A stretch of 40,868 nucleotides of DNA. It comes from an uncultured Oscillospiraceae bacterium. GTDB lineage: Bacteria > Bacillota > Clostridia > Oscillospirales > Oscillospiraceae. The translations under genes and the position numbers were made by a program. The stretch is taken from NCBI GenBank assembly GCA_947630375.1, contig CANRHH010000023.1, positions 1 through 40,868 of the forward strand. Reading direction: 5' to 3'. This document shows, in pieces, positions 8,490 through 16,258 of the stretch. Under the pieces are notes generated by a model. The model saw only the letters and a program-made list of their open reading frames with translations. It did not search any database and was not told the origin of the DNA. Positions within the stretch are counted from its first letter, which is position 1, and each line of letters opens with the position of its first letter.

Positions 8490-8912
8490 TCAACCCTGGA
8501 GCTGCTGGAAATCCACGGCCTGCTGCGGCTCATACTCCTTGCGGAAAGCAGAGATAAAGCCGTCAAGGATCGCGGGATGGGTGTTGACGATGAAGCTGCA
8601 ATTGTGCCGCTTGTCGGGCGGGACGGGGATCTTCATTCCCCAATCCTTGTTTCTCTGGCTGAAGCGTCCGTCATAGTCCAACTCCCGCAGAGTATTGGCC
8701 AGAACAAACTGGACCCTCTCCTGGCCAAACCGTTTAACGACCTTCCCAACACAGGAGGTGTCCAGATAGGCTCCATCATAGCACTTGGAGATCTCCGTCC
8801 GTATGGCGTCCGCGCAGGCTTCATTGGCCCGGAAGCTGGTTCGCCAGAGTTCAAGTTCTCCGGCCTCAATCGCTTCCTCAACGGAGCCGAGATAAAGCGG
8901 CGTCTTATTCAT
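8490..8912 (-). CDS. DUF3849-type protein
   Basis: A 140-residue soluble protein beginning MNKTPLYLGSVEEAIEAGE with the motif WRTSFRANEACADAIR and later LANTLRELDYDGRFS and SFIVNTHPAILDGFI. I recognise this as the DUF3849 family, common in conjugative elements and phages of Clostridia and of unknown function. ATG 8912 lies inside the last codons of the upstream gene (8 bases overlap) and has GGAGGAAAAG upstream. There is a short 81-base gap to the DUF3852 gene. Confidence 0.75.
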   Translation of the reverse strand: MNKTPLYLGSVEEAIEAGELELWRTSFRANEACADAIRTEISKCYDGAYLDTSCVGKVVKRFGQERVQFVLANTLRELDYDGRFSQRNKDWGMKIPVPPDKRHNCSFIVNTHPAILDGFISAFRKEYEPQQAVDFQQLQG

Positions 8913-9420
8913 GAAACTTTTCCTCCATTTGCAGCACACGGGCCAGCGTATCCAGGGATACGCCCCGGTCCTCCAAAACGTCCAGAATGAAGTCCGGCGT
9001 CTGCTCCAGCGGATCTTCTTCATCGTCCCAAATACCCTCATCGGTCTGATGAATGTACAGTTCTCCCTCATCGATGTCGATATCCAGGAGCGTGTGCGGA
9101 CGAAAGCCGGCGCTTTCAAGCACGTCTTTCGGGAGATGGATATCGATACCGTCAGGGGAGTATTCCACCTGGATGTTGAGGTCAGGGACGGCCTGGCAGA
9201 TACTCTTCAGCCGGTCGCACAGGCCACGAACCGCGCTGTGCAGCATATCTGCCGCCCTGACGATCTCCATGGGCGTCATTTCCTGCCCCAAAAGGAGAAG
9301 AGCGGCATCAGTCCCATAGGCGTCGATGTCCCCGGCTTTCAGCAGAGCTGTTCGGCTGACGATCTCAGCCGGGATCACCAGGGTATCTGTGTTCTGTTTG
9401 ATCTCAATGATTTTTCTCAT
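8905..9420 (-). CDS. Unknown protein with possible AbrB-like strands
   Basis: A 171-residue acidic soluble protein that I do not recognise. The N-terminal part (MRKIIEIKQNTDTLVIPAEIV) and the middle part (GIDIHLPKDVLESAGF followed by LLDIDIDEGELYIHQ) read like AbrB/MazE-type swapped-hairpin DNA-binding strands; the C terminus is an acidic linker and a helix (PDFILDVLEDRGVSLDTLARVLQ). ATG 9420 has a perfect GGAGGT four bases upstream, better than an ATG four codons earlier. It sits two bases after the adenine methylase stop and overlaps the DUF3849 gene, so it is co-transcribed with both. Confidence 0.6.
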   Translation of the reverse strand: MRKIIEIKQNTDTLVIPAEIVSRTALLKAGDIDAYGTDAALLLLGQEMTPMEIVRAADMLHSAVRGLCDRLKSICQAVPDLNIQVEYSPDGIDIHLPKDVLESAGFRPHTLLDIDIDEGELYIHQTDEGIWDDEEDPLEQTPDFILDVLEDRGVSLDTLARVLQMEEKFHE

Positions 9421-9422
9421 GT

Positions 9423-10382
9423 TTACCTCCATTGTTTAATATAAGTCTGGTTTTCAGGAATGTTGATAAGGGTGCATCTCTCCGGGATCTGTGCGAACAA
9501 GCTCATTTGCGCCGCGGCTTCGCGCGGATCATAGTTGGTGATGATCAGTTCCTCGTATCGCTTTCCCGCTTTCTTCGAAAGAGAGTCCGGGCGATCTATA
9601 TGCATGATATAAAAGTCTTTATACAGATCCTGGGTGAACTCACAGTCGTTGTAGGTCAAAATACCGAAGCCGGACATACGCTTGAAGATCTGATTGAGCA
9701 TCAGATGATCTTCGAGGGAGAAGATATTGGGATACATCCCCTCCGCCTCATAATATGGCGGGTCATAGAAGAACAGGGTGTCATCCCCATCATATAGCGG
9801 GATCAGCTCCACAAAATTCTTATTCTCTATTCCGACACCTTGCAGCCGTTCGGAGCCCTCCTGCAGCTGATTGAAAAACTGCCGGATATCCATAGATTTG
9901 GGGGCAAAGGATTCTCCCATGCCGTTGAAACTGTACCTCCGCACCTTGTAAAAGGCAGCCGCCCTTTGGACCGGGCCGGTGGCGTAGTATTGCTTCAACA
10001 GCTTGCTGACCACCTCTGCGTCCGGGGGGTCAAATATTCTGGGGACCAATTTCAGCTCCTTCTCCATATACTCATTGGTAATAGGCGTCTTGTTGAGGAA
10101 GTCGCAGAGCACATCAAACTCATCCCTGCTGATGTATGGAAGGAACCGAAGTTCAACCAACAGCTCTACCAGCTGTTGCTGCACCACCTTCATGAAATTA
10201 GTGAGCTCCTTGTCGATATCGTTGTAGATCCGTTGGGTACTCCGGCGCATAGGCAGATTGAGAGTCACGGAACCGCCGCCGCCAAAGACATCTACAAAGC
10301 AGTTATAGGATCGGGGGACGATCTCCCGAAGCGTCGGTATGAGCCACGCCTTACCTCCGACCCATGGGACAAGAATGATCAC
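9423..10382 (-). CDS. D12-class (Dam-type) N6-adenine DNA methyltransferase
   Basis: A 319-residue enzyme that transfers a methyl group from S-adenosylmethionine to adenine N6 in DNA. The family marks are clear: PWVGGKAWL at 6-14, the cofactor loop DVFGGGGSV at 31-39, YNDID at 53-57 and the catalytic DPPYY at 207-211. The start is GTG at 10382, which overlaps the TGA of the upstream gene by four bases (GTGA) and has GGAGCT upstream. No restriction enzyme partner is next to it, so it is an orphan methylase, probably protecting the element during transfer. Its recognition sequence cannot be read from the protein. Confidence 0.9.
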   Translation of the reverse strand: MIILVPWVGGKAWLIPTLREIVPRSYNCFVDVFGGGGSVTLNLPMRRSTQRIYNDIDKELTNFMKVVQQQLVELLVELRFLPYISRDEFDVLCDFLNKTPITNEYMEKELKLVPRIFDPPDAEVVSKLLKQYYATGPVQRAAAFYKVRRYSFNGMGESFAPKSMDIRQFFNQLQEGSERLQGVGIENKNFVELIPLYDGDDTLFFYDPPYYEAEGMYPNIFSLEDHLMLNQIFKRMSGFGILTYNDCEFTQDLYKDFYIMHIDRPDSLSKKAGKRYEELIITNYDPREAAAQMSLFAQIPERCTLINIPENQTYIKQWR

Positions 10383-10678
10383 GGGTTAGCTCCAAACCCG
10401 GCCAGTGAGCTTATAAGGCCATTGATTGCCTTATTTATGCCGTCGCACTGCTTTTCCAACCTGCGGATGGTTTTAAATGTGTCATCGGCATTCATCGCTA
10501 TAAAATATCCGCCCTTCTCATATGCGACAGGCTTTCCCTCGCAGCGAAGCCAGTGGACCTGATCTACGATCTCTTTCTTGCCGAGTTTAAGCTCGAAAGA
10601 CAGCCTTGCCGCGCTGCGCCGGTTTTCTTTCCCTTTGCAGTGGTGTTCCAGGTAGCTGTATACTTTTTCTTTGTTCAT
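10379..10678 (-). CDS. Small winged-helix-like protein
   Basis: A 99-residue protein. Residues about 1-60 (KVYSYLEHH, ARLSFELKLGKKEIVDQVHWLRCEGKPVAYEKGGYFI) look like a winged helix-turn-helix: three helices, then a two-stranded wing ending in GGYFI. The C-terminal 40 residues form a helix with IRRLEKQCDGINKAINGL, perhaps for dimerisation. ATG 10678 has GGAAAGGAA upstream. It is the first gene after a strong terminator and its stop overlaps the adenine methylase start, so it may head and regulate the methylase-to-adhesin gene run. Function is inferred from fold only. Confidence 0.6.
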   Translation of the reverse strand: MNKEKVYSYLEHHCKGKENRRSAARLSFELKLGKKEIVDQVHWLRCEGKPVAYEKGGYFIAMNADDTFKTIRRLEKQCDGINKAINGLISSLAGFGANP

Positions 10679-10717
10679 GTCTGTTCCTTTCCGGGTCTGG
10701 TTTCCCGAAAAGGGCAT

Positions 10718-10761
10718 AAAAAAAGAGGGGCGCAGTTCACCTTTCGGGAAAACGGCCCTCT
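10718..10761 (-). terminator. Terminator with alternative downstream pairing
   Basis: On the minus strand, AGAGGGCCG pairs with CGCCCCTCT (one mismatch) and is followed by seven T. It ends the ArdA-like gene run that stops at 10795. The loop contains TTTTCCCGAAAGG, and just after the T run is CCCTTTTCGGGAAAC, which can pair with that loop. The structure is therefore able to refold and may be an attenuator for the winged-helix gene that starts 40 bases later. Confidence 0.7.
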
Positions 10762-10794
10762 AATCATGTAATTTGTTATTGTTGTATTATGCAG

Positions 10795-11967
10795 TCACAG
10801 CTGCATCTCCGGCTCTGTCTGCTGTGGGCATTCGAACATCATTTCTCCGTCTGCCCGCTGGATATGCCCGTAATCGGTCATGGCCGACTGCCCACGTTCC
10901 ATCTCCATCTCCAAGAGCTCTGTTCCATAGGCATAAAGGTCGACGTGTTTCTCCAAGATGTCCAGTTCTTTCGATGCAACGATCAACGCTAAAACGTCCC
11001 GCGCCATGTCCTCTGCTGTGCAGATGTGCCGCGAGAGGGTGTAATCACTCAGGCTTTCAGCCAGCTCCACCGTATCATGCAGCTCATAGCAGTGCATGGC
11101 GTCCAACAGCGCCTTATACGTGGGCAGCATTTTTTCTTCAATGTCCTCCACCGCCCAGGCAAAGTGATTTGCCTCATAGATGTCTGTCAGACGTGAGAAA
11201 GCGTCCGCAAGATTTGGAACACGACAGTCCTTACAGGTAAAATGCACCTGATTCGGAGATACGATCCCTATTTGCCCCAGCTGATCCTGAATCGCCTCTC
11301 TGCACGTGGGCAGCTCCAGATCCATCTTCTGCCCGGTCCAGATGTTTTCTACCTCCATGAGCACCGTGTAGGACGGCTTCTTCAAATCGTATACCCGATC
11401 CTCCTGGGGGATCTCTTCATCAACCATCGCATAACAGCCGTGGAAGAAGATACCGTGTTCGGCCTGGCACATCTCAAATCCGATCTTCTCGAAATCCAGA
11501 AGCTCGTATGCTTCCTCCGGTACATCGTTTACTGCCTCGATGAAGCCGTTTTCGCAATAGAACCGGCCCAGCTGCTCGTCGTTGGTGACGTCGGCGACCA
11601 TACGGACGTCCTGGGCGTGGTCCGCCAGGACTAACAGGCGCTCCACCGAAAGGCTCTGCGGATCTTTGCGCCGTTCCATCTCAACAAGGGCATGAAATGG
11701 CTCCCGGAGCTCCGGCTCCATTGTGGACAGCTGCTCTGCCAGGGCGTTGAGCTGCACAAAGCCAGCTTTGCCTCTGATGCAGTCACTGAGATATTTGTGG
11801 TCCCAATACTGCACCCACCTCGTGCCTACATCCTCCGGGCTGGAGACATTCAGCTTGTCCAGCACGTCCAGCATCTCATAAGGCGTTGCCGGAAGATCCA
11901 GCTGTATTCGACCAAGGTTGCTATCCCAGGTCTTGGGGCCCAGATCCACTGTGAATATCCTATTCAA
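10795..11967 (-). CDS. ArdA-like antirestriction protein with two tandem modules
   Basis: A 390-residue acidic protein made of two modules of about 170 residues (about 8-190 and 197-370). Each begins with a strand such as IQLDLPATPYEML or KMDLELPTCREAI, then a loop with NLxxL-type helices, and ends with a LLDFEKIGFEM / VDLYAYGTELLEME segment followed by YAM or YGHIQR. This is the layout of ArdA domains, DNA mimics that inhibit type I restriction enzymes after conjugation. The high Asp/Glu content fits. Start is TTG at 11967 with GGTGAT upstream, overlapping the preceding gene by eight bases. It ends with the tail PEMQL, like several unrelated neighbours, and is followed by a terminator. Antirestriction activity is inferred. 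Confidence 0.65.
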   Translation of the reverse strand: MNRIFTVDLGPKTWDSNLGRIQLDLPATPYEMLDVLDKLNVSSPEDVGTRWVQYWDHKYLSDCIRGKAGFVQLNALAEQLSTMEPELREPFHALVEMERRKDPQSLSVERLLVLADHAQDVRMVADVTNDEQLGRFYCENGFIEAVNDVPEEAYELLDFEKIGFEMCQAEHGIFFHGCYAMVDEEIPQEDRVYDLKKPSYTVLMEVENIWTGQKMDLELPTCREAIQDQLGQIGIVSPNQVHFTCKDCRVPNLADAFSRLTDIYEANHFAWAVEDIEEKMLPTYKALLDAMHCYELHDTVELAESLSDYTLSRHICTAEDMARDVLALIVASKELDILEKHVDLYAYGTELLEMEMERGQSAMTDYGHIQRADGEMMFECPQQTEPEMQL

Positions 11968-12703
11968 GGCTCATCACCCCCATCTGCTGCTCCGGCAGGT
12001 CCTCCGCGAACTTGGGGCCGAAGCATTCTTCCTCCGTCTGGATGCTCCATGTTTTTTCGCTGTTCCAGAAATGAACGTACAGTTCGTTGGTTCCATCTAC
12101 CTGAATCGTTCGCTGCTCAAAGCTCTCGCCCCATGCATCGCTGGCCTGGCCGGACAGGTACTCCTTTAATTCGTCCAGTTCCTCCGGCTCCAGATCTCCG
12201 GTCACATGGCACTCGGCCACGCCCCAAAGCTGGCCGTCCCGATCTTCCACGTTGAAGTTGACTGACCACACTTTTCGGTCGACACTGTCCTCCCCGTCAA
12301 ACCAGGCCATAAGCCCACGGTCTGTTTCCACGGGCAGCCTGTTTTCCCGGAGAGCGGCAATGATCTGCCCCTCATACTCCCGGAGGGCCTCACCGTTTAT
12401 CTCGACCGGGTCATACTCCGTGCCGTCGTGCTCGTCGTACTCATATATGTCCGCTGTCAGGGGCATATACAGCTTCAACGTATGAGTCAACGGTGGAAGG
12501 ACGGTCAAGCCCTTGTGGAAGGGAACGTCGAGGATCTCACCGTTATGTTTCTGCATACGAAGATTCCCATCATCCGTGATCCCTGTCAGGATGCCGTGGC
12601 AGCCTGTCTCTCTGTCCTTTTGGCTCTGCAGCGGCAGATCCAGCCTGACGCGGGAGCCTTTTGGGAACTGCTGCCTCAAAAACTCCAGCCATTCATGATC
12701 CAT
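11960..12703 (-). CDS. Unknown protein with DUF4314-like N-terminal module
   Basis: A 247-residue acidic protein. Residues about 10-70 (FPKGSRVRLDLPLQ, GILTGITDDGNLRMQ, ILDVPFHKGLTVLP) resemble the small SH3-like DUF4314 module that stands alone at 16850-17140. Residues about 75-225 form a second unknown domain that starts LKLYMPLTADIYEYD and includes ALRENRLPVETDRGLMAWFD and a WSVNFNVEDRDGQLWGVAECH strand pair. The protein ends MGVMSLE. ATG 12703 follows the previous stop by two bases; its binding site GGAGGT lies within the last codons of that gene, so the two are translationally coupled. No function known to me. Confidence 0.65.
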   Translation of the reverse strand: MDHEWLEFLRQQFPKGSRVRLDLPLQSQKDRETGCHGILTGITDDGNLRMQKHNGEILDVPFHKGLTVLPPLTHTLKLYMPLTADIYEYDEHDGTEYDPVEINGEALREYEGQIIAALRENRLPVETDRGLMAWFDGEDSVDRKVWSVNFNVEDRDGQLWGVAECHVTGDLEPEELDELKEYLSGQASDAWGESFEQRTIQVDGTNELYVHFWNSEKTWSIQTEEECFGPKFAEDLPEQQMGVMSLE

Positions 12704-12705
12704 TT

Positions 12706-13503
12706 TTACATACCTCCGATCGTTATTTCCGGCTCCTGCTCCGTTTGGGGAGGAGACTCGTCCATGTCTTGGACCAATTCAGGGCCCTTCCGCTGTACAT
12801 AACCTCTGGCTGTAAAAGCACCGCCGCGCTCGGCATAATACTCGATACCGATTTTCCTATAGTCCAAATACGGCTGGACTTCTTCTGGGAAATCCTTGTA
12901 GCCTGTGTGCACGAGGAATTGCCCCAACTCTGTTTCTGTGCAGATGTTAGGTAAGAAAGTGTAATCATCCAGATTCTTGCTGATCCGCAGGACATCCTTT
13001 ATCCCATTCACAGACTCAGCGTCCAGAGCAGCGGAGAAGCAGCGCATTTCCTTTAAGCTCATATTGCTGAGTTGGGAGGCAAGGTCTTTCAAATCATTAA
13101 TGCTGCCGGGATCAAGGACATCGACATTTTGCAGATATCCGCTTAGATTCGGAATATCCGCATATCCGCAGACTCTATTGAGAACTTTCAGCGCCTCGTT
13201 TACTTGTGGGTCATTCGGACTCAGACGCATCTGCGTCCCTCCTTCCTTTATTTCTGGTTTCTGCACCGGACTCATCGCCTGCCGGTATTCCGGGGGAGTC
13301 ATTAGATTTACCACAACGCTGTGCAAATTTGTCCTGATCAAGTCCTCCTGCTCTTTTGGGAGGAGGAAACTCTTTTCCTGGGCAGGAGGTTGTGCCAGCG
13401 ATGCGCCCGGAGCATAATAGCCAATGTTGAGATAGATGTTCTTTCCGTCTATCCAGTCGAAAGCCCGGACCTTGTATCCGGCTACCCAACCTTCGTAATC
13501 CAT
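12706..13503 (-). CDS. ArdA-like protein with a distinct N-terminal domain
   Basis: A 265-residue protein. Residues 1-75 form a small unknown domain (AFDWIDGKNIYLNIGYYAPG). Residues about 95-245 are one ArdA-like module: an NDPQVNEALKVLNR helix, LNRVCGYADIPNLSGYLQN, then LDDYTFLPNICTETELGQFLV and PYLDYRKIGIEYYAERGGAF. The closing tail is EPEITIGGM. The final GGM codons double as the ribosome binding site of the next gene. ATG 13503 is preceded by GGGGGGA, itself the end of the small ORF at 13504-13602, so small ORF and gene are coupled. A role as DNA mimic against host restriction is inferred from the family. Confidence 0.62.
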   Translation of the reverse strand: MDYEGWVAGYKVRAFDWIDGKNIYLNIGYYAPGASLAQPPAQEKSFLLPKEQEDLIRTNLHSVVVNLMTPPEYRQAMSPVQKPEIKEGGTQMRLSPNDPQVNEALKVLNRVCGYADIPNLSGYLQNVDVLDPGSINDLKDLASQLSNMSLKEMRCFSAALDAESVNGIKDVLRISKNLDDYTFLPNICTETELGQFLVHTGYKDFPEEVQPYLDYRKIGIEYYAERGGAFTARGYVQRKGPELVQDMDESPPQTEQEPEITIGGM

Positions 13504-13602
13504 CTACATTCCCCCCATCGTTATTGCGAAGAAAAGGCCCGCTTTCTCCGGGAAAGCGGGCATGACTTCAAACTTTGCTCTTTTGGATGTACTGTTTTTC
13601 AC
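13504..13602 (-). CDS. 32-residue small ORF with GTG start
   Basis: Too short for usual gene calls, but supported by an almost ideal ribosome binding site (AGAGGTGAT, eight bases before GTG 13602) and by direct abutment to the next gene (its TAG is followed at once by the ATG at 13503). The product starts MKNSTSKRAKFEV and ends FFAITMGGM, which resembles the ITIGGM end of the following protein. A perfect 10-base inverted repeat lies within its codons. It may be a leader whose translation controls the hairpin and the downstream gene, or a real small protein. An ATG 7 bases upstream has no proper spacing. Confidence 0.5.
   Translation of the reverse strand: MKNSTSKRAKFEVMPAFPEKAGLFFAITMGGM
13537..13561 (-). 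terminator. Perfect hairpin inside the small ORF
   Basis: GCCCGCTTTC and GAAAGCGGGC form a perfect 10-base stem with a five-base loop. On the minus strand it is followed by CCTTTTCTTCG, an intermediate T tract. It may terminate or attenuate transcription before the ArdA-like gene at 13503. Because it overlaps the small ORF, ribosomes moving through that ORF would melt it. Confidence 0.55.
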
Positions 13603-13695
13603 GGGTCATCACCTCTTTTCAGCTTTTGTAGTCACAGAACATACCACGACTCTGCGGAAATAGCTATCACCAAAAGGGACAAATAATTGGTCGCA

Positions 13696-14913
13696 CTACA
13701 TTCCGTCCATGTCCTGGTCAAAAACCGGTTCTGGTTCCTGAGAGAGCCGGGCAAGGAGCGCCTTCATTTCTGGCGTGTCTGAGGAGCAAGTCAGATATCC
13801 CAGCTCAGTAAAGATCCCGTTTTCCCGTTGAGCTACATCTGCGCCGTAATCCTCAAAATCTATGTAGAGAGCAAACAAATTTTCGGGGTCAAGGGCTAAA
13901 TCGAAATAATCTTCCGCACGACGCCATCCTAACTGCTCTGGCGATAGGATGTTCTGCTCCAGTGAAATATTCTCAAAATTCTCCGCCAGGGAAAGGATAT
14001 CATCAGGCCCTTGCGGATGGAGCATACCCAACAGGGTTTGAAATTCCTCGAACCGTTCCTGATCCATGTGGATAGTGATATCCGTCAGGCGGCGGAACGA
14101 TTCGAGGTTTTCTTGCAAATCTCCATTTTCATCGAATACCTGCTGGACCGTGTTCCTAAGACGGGGGAGCTCATCAAAGGTGACAATACATTCTTTAAGG
14201 CTGTCTATGTCCAGCCTCTGCATGGCCCGTTTTACCTTTAAGGCGGAACAGGGGAAGTACAGCACCTCGCTTTCTTCTGGCCTGTCCTGTGGAGAGACGA
14301 AAATCACCGCCTCACATGGCTGATATAGATAGGGCGGGAGGTGCATCCCATCATAGACCTGCCGCAGTTCCATGTCGTTCTCATAGAAAACGCCGTAGGG
14401 GGTAACATGGCCCCGGCCACTGCTGATCAGGTCCATCGCGACACGCCGTCCGTCTACTCGGTCCAGCATATCTGAGGTCACATAGCCGTTGACAGTCAGA
14501 AAATGCTGCTGTCCCACCTCGTCCAGACCAGTGAAATCTGAGATCACCGTGCTTTCCTGGCTGCAAAATGTCAGGTTTATGAGGTTCATCATATCCGTGA
14601 AGCCATAATGGGATGCGGCGGCCTGGAACTGCTCCAACTCGTAGCCGTTGAAGCGATCCAGCAGCTTAGCCAGGTAGTCCAGCTCGTCCATGTTCACACA
14701 TGATCCTTCCAACTTCTTCAGTACGGTGGCGCAGCTGTCGATCTCCTTGATCCGGCAATCACGGTCAGCAGCATTGCCGATGTCCATCTCCGATAGGAGC
14801 CGGATCGTCTTGTCATATTCCGTTTCTGGGATAGGGAATGTGATCGTGACGCTGCCTAACTCCGGGCGTCTTGGGTTTTCTATACCGGCTTTTATCATGT
14901 ACATCATGTCCAC
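13696..14913 (-). CDS. ArdA-like protein with two tandem modules
   Basis: A 405-residue acidic protein with two modules. Module 1 (about 12-190) starts with ENPRRPELGSVTITFPIPE and contains MDELDYLAKLLDRFNGYELEQ. Module 2 (about 200-385) contains VLYFPCSALKVKRAMQRL, ILSLAENFENISLEQN and the ArdA-like close LYIDFEDYGADVAQRENGIF. The protein ends VFDQDMDGM, the tail type seen in neighbours. Start GTG at 14913 has AAGGAGG five bases upstream; an ATG two codons inside is too far. The N-terminal module is clearly homologous to the 118-residue protein encoded next upstream. It is probably an antirestriction DNA mimic, inferred from fold and context. Confidence 0.65.
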   Translation of the reverse strand: MDMMYMIKAGIENPRRPELGSVTITFPIPETEYDKTIRLLSEMDIGNAADRDCRIKEIDSCATVLKKLEGSCVNMDELDYLAKLLDRFNGYELEQFQAAASHYGFTDMMNLINLTFCSQESTVISDFTGLDEVGQQHFLTVNGYVTSDMLDRVDGRRVAMDLISSGRGHVTPYGVFYENDMELRQVYDGMHLPPYLYQPCEAVIFVSPQDRPEESEVLYFPCSALKVKRAMQRLDIDSLKECIVTFDELPRLRNTVQQVFDENGDLQENLESFRRLTDITIHMDQERFEEFQTLLGMLHPQGPDDILSLAENFENISLEQNILSPEQLGWRRAEDYFDLALDPENLFALYIDFEDYGADVAQRENGIFTELGYLTCSSDTPEMKALLARLSQEPEPVFDQDMDGM

Positions 14914-14946
14914 GCCTGCCTCCTTTTCGTTTAAATTTGTGCTTAC

Positions 14947-15303
14947 TCATTTGTGCAATAGTTTAAGTAATTCTCCCGCAGTCATCTGCGGCAAGCTGGC
15001 TGCGGCGTACTGAAAACGAAGTCTCTCATACGGGGGCATTATTGTCAGCCCCCTGGTCAGACAGTCCATCTCGTCCAACCGTGCTCTGGAGCCTGCCAGA
15101 GCCTTTAAGACGCCGTATTCGCTCTCCACACTGTCGATCCAGCAGCCTTGTTTAAACGGATCCTTTTCCCCTAACCAGCTCATCCGCCACAATTCCTTGG
15201 CGTATCTATCCCGTGGAATAGGGAAAGCAAATCTCAGGACTCCCAATTCCTGGCGGGCCGGATTCCCAAAACAGACGGCGAGCACAACATTTTCTTTGCT
15301 CAC
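14947..15303 (-). CDS. Short ArdA-like N-terminal module protein
   Basis: A 118-residue protein homologous to the first 115 residues of the next protein (13696-14913). Shared landmarks are the GNPARQELG/ENPRRPELG start, FPIP, a D/E-rich middle and LDEMDCLTRGL/MDELDYLAKLL. It stops at LLKLLHK without the later DYxxYG half of the module and without the common Met-rich tail. It may be a cut-down paralog or a stand-alone half-domain. Start GTG 15303 overlaps the stop of the upstream Cys-rich protein gene by four bases (GTGA). Confidence 0.58.
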   Translation of the reverse strand: MSKENVVLAVCFGNPARQELGVLRFAFPIPRDRYAKELWRMSWLGEKDPFKQGCWIDSVESEYGVLKALAGSRARLDEMDCLTRGLTIMPPYERLRFQYAAASLPQMTAGELLKLLHK

Positions 15304-15503
15304 TTCGATGTCTCCTTACCATAGATCTGCTGCAGATTCTTTTTCATGCAGTTTTCGTCCCCGCCCCAACATATGAAGCCATGGGCGGGGTAGGGGCAGT
15401 TCAGACAGTAGGGACGCTCCCGGCAGATTGGCTGACTTTCATTTGCCTCCGGTCTGGGAGCATCCTCATGCCGCATGAGCTGCCGAAGCTCGTATCTTTT
15501 CAT
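15300..15503 (-). CDS. 67-residue cysteine-rich small protein
   Basis: Begins MKRYELRQLMRH and contains CRERPYCLNCPYPAHGFICW followed by a DENCMK motif, that is five cysteines and a histidine in about 25 residues, which suggests a small zinc-binding fold. I do not recognise a named family with certainty, though similar short Cys-rich proteins occur in clostridial elements. ATG 15503 has a GGTGAT ribosome binding site. It is the first gene after the terminator at 15517-15553 and overlaps the following ArdA-like gene by four bases. Confidence 0.6.
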   Translation of the reverse strand: MKRYELRQLMRHEDAPRPEANESQPICRERPYCLNCPYPAHGFICWGGDENCMKKNLQQIYGKETSK

Positions 15504-15516
15504 GTTGATCACCAAA

Positions 15517-15553
15517 TAAAAAAAGCCCCATGCTATATCGAACAGCTTGAGGC
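15517..15553 (-). terminator. Terminator after the 16258-15554 gene
   Basis: On the minus strand GCCTCA pairs with TGGGGC (one wobble pair) around a long loop and is followed by seven T. It begins one base after the stop codon of the upstream gene and only 14 bases before the start of the next gene, the same layout as at 10718 and 18292. Confidence 0.6.
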
Positions 15554-16258
15554 TTATTCCATCTCCGGCCATTGGCCGGGCCGCATGGAGTATTCGAATT
15601 CTTCCGATGCCTGCACCTTCTGCTCCAGATCCTGTACACAGTTAGCGATGCGCTCCTGTACAGACTCCAGGATCTCTCTCCGGTGGTCGCTGTATGGCTG
15701 ATCGCTGTCCAGTCGCTCCCGGATGGCACAGTAGACCTCTGTGAGCTGCTCGTCGGTGAGCAGCCGTTCAGAGGGGATCAGGCCGGAGCGGAGAGTAAAG
15801 TCCTCCTTTGCCGCTGGGTAGTTTGTGAAGTAATGGCCTTGCCAGAGACTCCTGTGGTTGTTGATCCATTCCCAGGTGACGAACTCTGTGCCAAATTTGC
15901 TATGATGACCGGCCAGGACGATGCCGTCGTGCTCACAGAATTGCCGGTAGTCTCCGGTCAGTCCTTCGGCGTGGATGGGCGGCGCAATCTCCAGCAGCCG
16001 CATATATTCGTAGATCGTCTGCGCCTTTCCTAAGATTTTATGTGCCAGTTCCCGAACCTCCGGCGACCTGCCGGAGTCAACAAATACCGCGCTGCTGGCA
16101 TCTACCCGGCAGATCTCATTCCCTTGCCAGGCCACCGGCAGCTTGCCGTCCTCCTGCATCCCTACATCGTATCCGGCCTTCGCGAGTTCGAGCCGCAGCT
16201 CCGAAAAGTAGCGGTCAGCTGCGGTCTGCTCATTCTTCTGCCCTGCGTTGGCGCTCAT
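15554..16258 (-). CDS. Unknown element protein with acidic PEME tail
   Basis: A 234-residue soluble protein that I do not recognise. It has an N-terminal helix with YFSELRLELAKAGYDVG, then GKLPVAWQGNEICRVDA, a central HDGIVLAGHHSKFGTEFVTWEW segment, and a long C-terminal helix (RREILESVQERIANCVQDLEQKV) before the closing GQWPEME. Start ATG 16258 overlaps the stop of the upstream gene (ATGA) with GGAG upstream; longer readings to 16555 run through that gene and are spurious. It is the last gene before a terminator. Confidence 0.62.
   Translation of the reverse strand: MSANAGQKNEQTAADRYFSELRLELAKAGYDVGMQEDGKLPVAWQGNEICRVDASSAVFVDSGRSPEVRELAHKILGKAQTIYEYMRLLEIAPPIHAEGLTGDYRQFCEHDGIVLAGHHSKFGTEFVTWEWINNHRSLWQGHYFTNYPAAKEDFTLRSGLIPSERLLTDEQLTEVYCAIRERLDSDQPYSDHRREILESVQERIANCVQDLEQKVQASEEFEYSMRPGQWPEME

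Noticed and set aside
10678-10768. Leader peptide of about 30 codons across the terminator at 10718
   Set aside because: The frame exists and overlaps the next start, but it has no ribosome binding site and its codons are dictated by the hairpin.
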